Below are positions 38,494 through 43,310 of a stretch of DNA of 43,310 bases, piece after piece (position 1 is the stretch's first letter; the number at the start of each line of letters is the position of its first letter). The notes under the pieces were generated by a model. The model had not been told where the DNA came from. It searched no databases and saw nothing but the letters and a program-made list of their open reading frames with translations. The translations under genes and the position numbers were made by a program. Source of the stretch: an uncultured Clostridia bacterium (lineage in GTDB: Bacteria; Bacillota; Clostridia; Oscillospirales; Acutalibacteraceae); contig CAMHHL010000009.1 in the NCBI GenBank assembly GCA_946184925.1, forward strand, positions 1 to 43,310, given 5' to 3'.

Positions 38494-41400
38494 ATGCAAA
38501 AATTTATTAAAAGACCGCTGAGTATCTTGCTCGCGGCACTAATGCTCGTCAGTGTTTTCACGGTTGTGCCCATCACTGCGAGCGCGGCTGATAAGATGGA
38601 AACAGTTAGCCTTTCATCGCGCTGTAACGAAGATGATGAGGCCATAACATTCAGTTCGGACCACTTTTTGTTTGAGCCGGGCGATTATTTGTCCTCGCTT
38701 ACTGACGCCTGGCTGCTCGACGGAGATTATCCCGAAGACAGTTATTTTGACATCACCGCCTTAAACGAAGAAACCATCACGAAGCTGGTGCTCCACAGAA
38801 CCAATAGCGAAAACACCCCTGTTGTCACTGTAAACGGAAATAATGTTTCTTATACGAAATCAGGTTCAAGCTTTACCTTTGATAACATAAATGCTTCTGA
38901 AGTACGGATAGGCGCAAACGGTAATTATGACGAAGAAGGTATATTAGACTGCTATTGCGAGATTGAATCTGTTGACATCTATTATTCCGGCGGCGCTACT
39001 GCTTTTGATGTAGTGTGGAAAAACTGGGACGGCTCCGTTCTCGAAACCGACCAGAAGGTTCCGGAGGGTACCATCCCAACCTACGACGGCGCACCGCCCA
39101 CCAAAGCAGAGACCGAGTTCTACACCTACACCTTCAAAGGCTGGACTCCCTCTGTTACTGCCGTAACCAAAAAAGCGACCTACACGGCGACTTACACCGC
39201 AACGCTGAAAGATGGTGTTACCGAAAAAATGGAAACAATCAGTCTGGCACATCATTGTGATAGCGTTTTCGCCACAAGCTTCAACTCAAACCGCTTTTCA
39301 GTTATCCCTAACGAAGACAACGTGGGGGGAAATCCGGGCAGCTGGGACTTTGATGGTTATGATTATATAAGCTCCTATGCTGACATCAAAGCCAGATACG
39401 GAGAAATCATCACGAAGCTGGTCGTTCACAGTGACAACAGCGGATCCAATCCGGTTGTCACCGCAGACGGAAGCAATATTGCTTACACTCAATCCGGCAA
39501 AAACTACACCTTTGATGGCATCGGCGCTTCTCAAGTCAGGATAGGCTCAGAACATTCCGACACCAAATATCTCACTGTCACAGCAATTGACGTCTATTTT
39601 GTTGGCGGCGCTACTGCTTTTGATGTAGTCTGGAAAAACTGGGACGGCTCCGTTCTCGAAACCGACAAGAACGTTTCCGTGGACACCATCCCAACCTACG
39701 ACGGCGAAAAACCCACAAGACCCGGCAACGATATGTACAGCTACACCTTCAACGGCTGGACGCCTGAGGTTGTTGCGGTAGCAGGCGAAGCAACCTACAC
39801 CGCTGCCTTTACCTCAACGGCGAATTACTCTGAAGCAGATGTGCAAAAACGCACGATTACTCTGCCCAACCATCAAGACCCGTTCAGCACTAACCGCTTT
39901 TCTGTCGAACCGGGTTCGAATGTATTCAATGATAACGGATGGGAGCTTGACGGCGATTATGACGATGGCAGCACGATTTCGATTTCTGCCCTGAACGGAG
40001 AAAAGATTGTAAAGGCTGTATTATACAGAAGCGAAGGCGATAATCATCCTATTATAGTTGCAGATGGACAAACTGTCGTCGGCACACAGAACGGCAGCCA
40101 GTTCACCTTCGAAAACATGAGCGCTTCTGAATTCACTATAGAACCAAATAAGAATTATGATACCTTTACGCTGGACAGCTGTCTGTCTGTCAATAAGATT
40201 GACATCTATTATATCGGCGGAACTCCCGGATATACCGTAACATGGAAGAACGCGGACGGCACAACTCTCGAAACCGACGAGGATGTTATCGAAGGCACGA
40301 TGACGAACTATGACGGCTCAACGCCCCAAAAGGCACCTACAGATGAGTTTGAATACAAGTTTATCGGCTGGGATCCCGAGGTTGATGACGTATACCAAGA
40401 CACTACCTACACCGCGCAGTATGAAGAAGTACCGCATTTCAAAATCACATGGAAGAACGAGAACGGCTCGGTTATTGACAGTACCTACGTTTTGCCCGGC
40501 GCAGCGCCCACCCACAGCACTCCCAAAAAGGCTGAAACCACTTATTATACCTACACATTCACCGGATGGACGCCCGAGGTCGTTGCGGCAACGGAAAACG
40601 CTGAATACACCGCAACCTTCAAGGCAGTTCACAAGCCCGCGAACATCACTACCGGCAAATATATCCGTATGGGCTCTTACAACGGCGTGCCTGTTGACTG
40701 GTACTGCCAGAGAGTCAACAGTACCGGATATATGATGCTCTGTAAATACGGTCTTAAAGCCGGCAGATTCGGCTCCAACGCAACCTACAAAACGAGTGAT
40801 ATTCATAAATGGCTCGAAGGTTCCTTTGCAACCGATTTGGGCTTGACAAAGGCTGAGCTTAGCATTGTGCGCACCGTCAACCTTTCTTCGACAAACGGCG
40901 ACGGTTCCGATCGCTTCATCATCCCGTCTTATGACAATGACGAGCTGAACAAAGGTCAAAAGGTTAATGCTCCGTATAACATCAACAACCCATCAAGCCT
41001 CTTAAGCATTTACTGGCTCCGCACAGCAAGAGACACCAGCAACGCAAGAGTCATCAACCACTCCAAGGACGGCTCGCCCGTTGCGACCGTTGCCGCACGC
41101 TACAGCGGCGTTACAAATTCACAGTGGATTCGTCCGATGTTCTATCTGGATACCACCGCTGTAAAGAAACTCGCTTGCGAAGGCACGGGCACAGCGGCTG
41201 ATCCATATGTATTTGAGCAGAGATACAATGTTACCTCAAACGTCACACCAAGCGGCAGCGGTACTGTTACGGCAACAGCGGCGCGTGACGGTCAGACAAT
41301 CTTCAGCGGTTCTATGCCGAAGGAAATGGTAACCGGCGCAGAGATTACTCTGACAGCAACACCCGCGACAGGCTATGTGCTCAAGAGCCTTACCGTAACA

Positions 41401-42444
41401 GACGCTGACGGCGCACCCGTTCCGGTTAACGGCAACAAGTTCACCATGCCCGAGAGCGATATCACCATAACGACTGAGTTTGAAAAGCTGAAGTTCACCA
41501 TAACATGGCAGGACGACGAGGGCTCCGTTATTGACACAGCAACAGTCGAATACGGCGAAGTACCGACTCACGCTGAACCCGTAAAGGAATCTACCGACGA
41601 ATTTGATTACACCTTTGCCGGCTGGTCTCCCGAGGTTACTGCCGTTACAGCCGACGCAACCTACACCGCAACTTTCAACAGCACAAAGCGTTCCTACACC
41701 ATCACATGGAAGAACGGCGATGATGTTCTTGCAACCGACTCCGTCACTTACGGAGAAACTCCTGTTTATACAGGCGAAACTCCCGCGAGGGCTGCGGACA
41801 ACGAGTACATCTACAAGTTCGCCGGCTGGTCTCCCGAGGTTACTGCTGTCACAGGCGACGCGGAATACTCCGCACAGTTCACATCCGAGCCGAAACCTGT
41901 TTCCGACACTTACACTACAGAGGACGGCAAAGTTGTCGAGCTCGCCGGGACCTTCACTCGCGACGCGGACGACAAGGCTAACTTCGGCATCGGCAACGTG
42001 TTCAAGAATCTTGAAATCCTCGGTGTTCAGAAAAAGCACAGCGATGCGGACGAGAGCCGCGGAGTTCGTTTCGTTACGGTAATCGACAACGAAGTTGTTC
42101 AGGACGCCGAAGACTACGGCTACATCGCAGTTGCAGGCGACGACATGAATGACGCGAGAGAGAAAATCGCGGACGTAACTCTCGACACTGTTTCCGCGAA
42201 AAACGTGTTCACCTGCAAGGGAACCGACAACACTGTCAGCGGAGACTACGGAAAGTATAGCTCCGACAAGAGCTATAAGTACGTCACCTTCGCGATTAAC
42301 AACATCAGAGAGAAGGGCGTCGCGGTTATGTTCTATCTCAAGGACAAGAACGGCAACGTCTACTACGCGCCTTACACAAACAAATCAGGCGATAGCTTCA
42401 ACAACTGCGCGGTAGACTGGGCAGCTCTTACCGGCAGCAACTAA
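38494..42444 (+). CDS. Large secreted repeat protein (Listeria/Bacteroides-type InlB_B repeats and a DUF6273-like domain)
   Basis: Signal peptide MQKFIKRPLSILLAALMLVSVFTVVPITASA; repeated VxWKNxDGSVLETDxx...TFxGWTPEVxAVxxxATYTATF units; KYIRMGSYNGVPVDWYC...SIYWLRTARDTSNARVI...SQWIRPMFYLD resembles DUF6273; no LPXTG or dockerin seen. Confidence 0.85.
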   Translation: MQKFIKRPLSILLAALMLVSVFTVVPITASAADKMETVSLSSRCNEDDEAITFSSDHFLFEPGDYLSSLTDAWLLDGDYPEDSYFDITALNEETITKLVLHRTNSENTPVVTVNGNNVSYTKSGSSFTFDNINASEVRIGANGNYDEEGILDCYCEIESVDIYYSGGATAFDVVWKNWDGSVLETDQKVPEGTIPTYDGAPPTKAETEFYTYTFKGWTPSVTAVTKKATYTATYTATLKDGVTEKMETISLAHHCDSVFATSFNSNRFSVIPNEDNVGGNPGSWDFDGYDYISSYADIKARYGEIITKLVVHSDNSGSNPVVTADGSNIAYTQSGKNYTFDGIGASQVRIGSEHSDTKYLTVTAIDVYFVGGATAFDVVWKNWDGSVLETDKNVSVDTIPTYDGEKPTRPGNDMYSYTFNGWTPEVVAVAGEATYTAAFTSTANYSEADVQKRTITLPNHQDPFSTNRFSVEPGSNVFNDNGWELDGDYDDGSTISISALNGEKIVKAVLYRSEGDNHPIIVADGQTVVGTQNGSQFTFENMSASEFTIEPNKNYDTFTLDSCLSVNKIDIYYIGGTPGYTVTWKNADGTTLETDEDVIEGTMTNYDGSTPQKAPTDEFEYKFIGWDPEVDDVYQDTTYTAQYEEVPHFKITWKNENGSVIDSTYVLPGAAPTHSTPKKAETTYYTYTFTGWTPEVVAATENAEYTATFKAVHKPANITTGKYIRMGSYNGVPVDWYCQRVNSTGYMMLCKYGLKAGRFGSNATYKTSDIHKWLEGSFATDLGLTKAELSIVRTVNLSSTNGDGSDRFIIPSYDNDELNKGQKVNAPYNINNPSSLLSIYWLRTARDTSNARVINHSKDGSPVATVAARYSGVTNSQWIRPMFYLDTTAVKKLACEGTGTAADPYVFEQRYNVTSNVTPSGSGTVTATAARDGQTIFSGSMPKEMVTGAEITLTATPATGYVLKSLTVTDADGAPVPVNGNKFTMPESDITITTEFEKLKFTITWQDDEGSVIDTATVEYGEVPTHAEPVKESTDEFDYTFAGWSPEVTAVTADATYTATFNSTKRSYTITWKNGDDVLATDSVTYGETPVYTGETPARAADNEYIYKFAGWSPEVTAVTGDAEYSAQFTSEPKPVSDTYTTEDGKVVELAGTFTRDADDKANFGIGNVFKNLEILGVQKKHSDADESRGVRFVTVIDNEVVQDAEDYGYIAVAGDDMNDAREKIADVTLDTVSAKNVFTCKGTDNTVSGDYGKYSSDKSYKYVTFAINNIREKGVAVMFYLKDKNGNVYYAPYTNKSGDSFNNCAVDWAALTGSN
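38989..39666 (+). repeat. Pair of near-identical ~64-nt direct repeats inside the secreted protein gene
   Basis: ggcggcgctactgcttttgatgtagtNtggaaaaactgggacggctccgttctcgaaaccgac at 38989 and again at 39604. Confidence 0.9.
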
Positions 42445-42461
42445 TTAAAGGAGAAATGAAC

Positions 42462-42593
42462 ATGAAGGAATATAAAGTACCTGAAATCGAAAAGATTGAA
42501 TACGGCACCGAGGACACCCTTACGGAGAGCAACGAGGACAACAAGACAGTTTCCGACATCAACGAGCTCCTCAATGAACCCACCGCTCCTTGA
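42462..42593 (+). CDS. Small peptide, 43 aa (paralogue 1)
   Basis: MKEYKVPEIEKIEYGTEDTLTESNEDNKTVSDINELLNEPTAP*; AAAGGAG SD 8 nt upstream; shares its N-terminal ~25 aa with the next ORF. Confidence 0.75.
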   Translation: MKEYKVPEIEKIEYGTEDTLTESNEDNKTVSDINELLNEPTAP

Positions 42594-42607
42594 CGCAGGG
42601 TGTTGCT

Positions 42608-42751
42608 ATGAAAAAAGAATATCGCTCACCTGAATTCGAACCTATAAAGTATTCAGTTGAAGACGTATTGCTTGAGAGCAATACTAACCCTACCAATCCC
42701 ACTAACCCGACCGGAACCGACGGCTGGGAAGAACACATAAACAAACCATAA
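42608..42751 (+). CDS. Small peptide, 47 aa (paralogue 2)
   Basis: MKKEYRSPEFEPIKYSVEDVLLESNTNPTNPTNPTGTDGWEEHINKP*; homologous to the upstream ORF in its first ~25 aa; followed directly by a terminator. Confidence 0.75.
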   Translation: MKKEYRSPEFEPIKYSVEDVLLESNTNPTNPTNPTGTDGWEEHINKP

Positions 42752-42756
42752 TTTCA

Positions 42757-42793
42757 GCGGAGACAGTTCACCTTGAATTGTCTCCGCCTTTTT
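42757..42793 (+). terminator. Intrinsic terminator after the small-peptide genes
   Basis: GCGGAGACAgttcaccttgaatTGTCTCCGCcTTTTT. Confidence 0.93.
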
Positions 42794-42800
42794 CGAACAA

Positions 42801-42891
42801 ATCCCCAAAATCGGACTTGGGGCAGTCGCACTAAGTCGGCAAAAACACGACCGAGCAGCCCGAAAGGACTGCCCGGTTCAGTTTTGGGGAT
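42801..42891. repeat. 91-bp element bounded by 10-bp perfect inverted repeats, with internal hairpins
   Basis: ATCCCCAAAA (42801) ... TTTTGGGGAT (42882); internal CCGAGCAGCCC-GAAA-GGACTGCCCGG hairpin; GGGCAGTC/GACTGCCC alternative pairing. Confidence 0.7.
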
Positions 42892-43051
42892 ATCTGAAAG
42901 AGGGGTTTAAGCTTTATTTTCCCAGCGCAGGGATAAGATTAACAAGGAATCTGCGATTCGCTTGCCCTGAAGGGTGCGCGGCGGCTGTTAGTTTTATATA
43001 CATTTATATATCTTCGCTTCTGAGATAAAATCAATCGGGTTGAGTTTTACA

Positions 43052-43145
43052 CCAGAAACGCCCTAACGGTTCATCTGATTATTATTTATTCTTTATTCAT
43101 TATTCACTATTCATTGAGCCGTAACGTCAGTTACGGCGTTTCTGG
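43052..43145. repeat. 94-bp inverted-repeat element with terminal 11-bp arms and an internal perfect hairpin
   Basis: CCAGAAACGCC (43052-43062) / GGCGTTTCTGG (43135-43145); internal CCGTAACgtcaGTTACGG (43119-43136); AT-rich core. Confidence 0.8.
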
Positions 43146-43310
43146 CGCGCTGAAAGTTCGTTTCTCCTTTGCTCTGTCCGTTGCTATCGAACCCTGCCGT
43201 CGTGTGTTTGAAAAAGTTTCATCAACGCTCCTCACTAAACTATTTAGGTTCTTTTGCGGTTTTCAACGAAGCAATTAATATTCTTTTAATCTCCAAGCAA
43301 TCGTCAATCA

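Noticed and set aside
12800-38500. Second c-di-GMP riboswitch elsewhere in the window
   Set aside because: While reading the intergenic regions I found no other GGCAAACC...GACGCAAAG core on either strand. This was a visual search, so an Infernal scan would be needed to be certain.
38494-42444. LPXTG/sortase or dockerin anchoring of the large secreted protein
   Set aside because: The C-terminus (...YAPYTNKSGDSFNNCAVDWAALTGSN) has no LPXTG plus TM plus positive tail, and no dockerin-type calcium loops.
43146-43310. Possible tiny minus-strand ORF MKLFQTHDGRVR and possible transposase remnant at the right end
   Set aside because: Only 12 codons, with no family match or conserved context I can see; insufficient evidence.

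Overview
This 43.3 kb chromosomal window looks like a gut Firmicute, probably Oscillospiraceae/Ruminococcaceae; that placement is inferred from gene content and style, not searched. From left to right:
(1) A compact minus-strand operon (1-11.3 kb) encodes a VTC-domain protein, DUF4956 membrane protein, polysaccharide deacetylase lipoprotein, CotH-family protein, membrane-anchored glycoside-hydrolase-like protein, HEAT-repeat protein, processive GT2 glycosyltransferase, and an SBP-TM-degenerate GGDEF-EAL protein cut off by the window edge. Its promoter is followed by what reads as a c-di-GMP-I (GEMM-I) riboswitch overlapping an intrinsic terminator. I take this to be a c-di-GMP-controlled exopolysaccharide system with a phosphodiesterase as its last visible gene.
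(2) galM, a YcxB-like protein and an MsmX/UgpC-type ABC ATPase follow on the minus strand. The ATPase has a hairpin-rich leader and is divergent from a sugar ABC transporter (SBP plus two permeases).
(3) A plus-strand alpha-galactoside/raffinose-family catabolic block encodes an AraC regulator, GH36, SBP-like membrane protein, DUF624, GalK, GalT, sugar acetyltransferase, PfkB kinase, amylosucrase-like GH13 and GH2.
(4) Next are a BMP/Med-type protein with a ParB-like N-terminus and no signal peptide, a metallophosphoesterase, a YitT-like membrane protein, a secreted Ig-like/cysteine-desulfurase-like fusion and a TfoX-N protein.
(5) The right end holds a promoter-hairpin-terminator unit that looks like a small RNA, a 1316-aa repeat-rich secreted protein, two tandem ~45-aa paralogous peptides missing from the ORF track, and structured inverted repeats.
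No tRNA, rRNA, CRISPR array or transposase was recognised.
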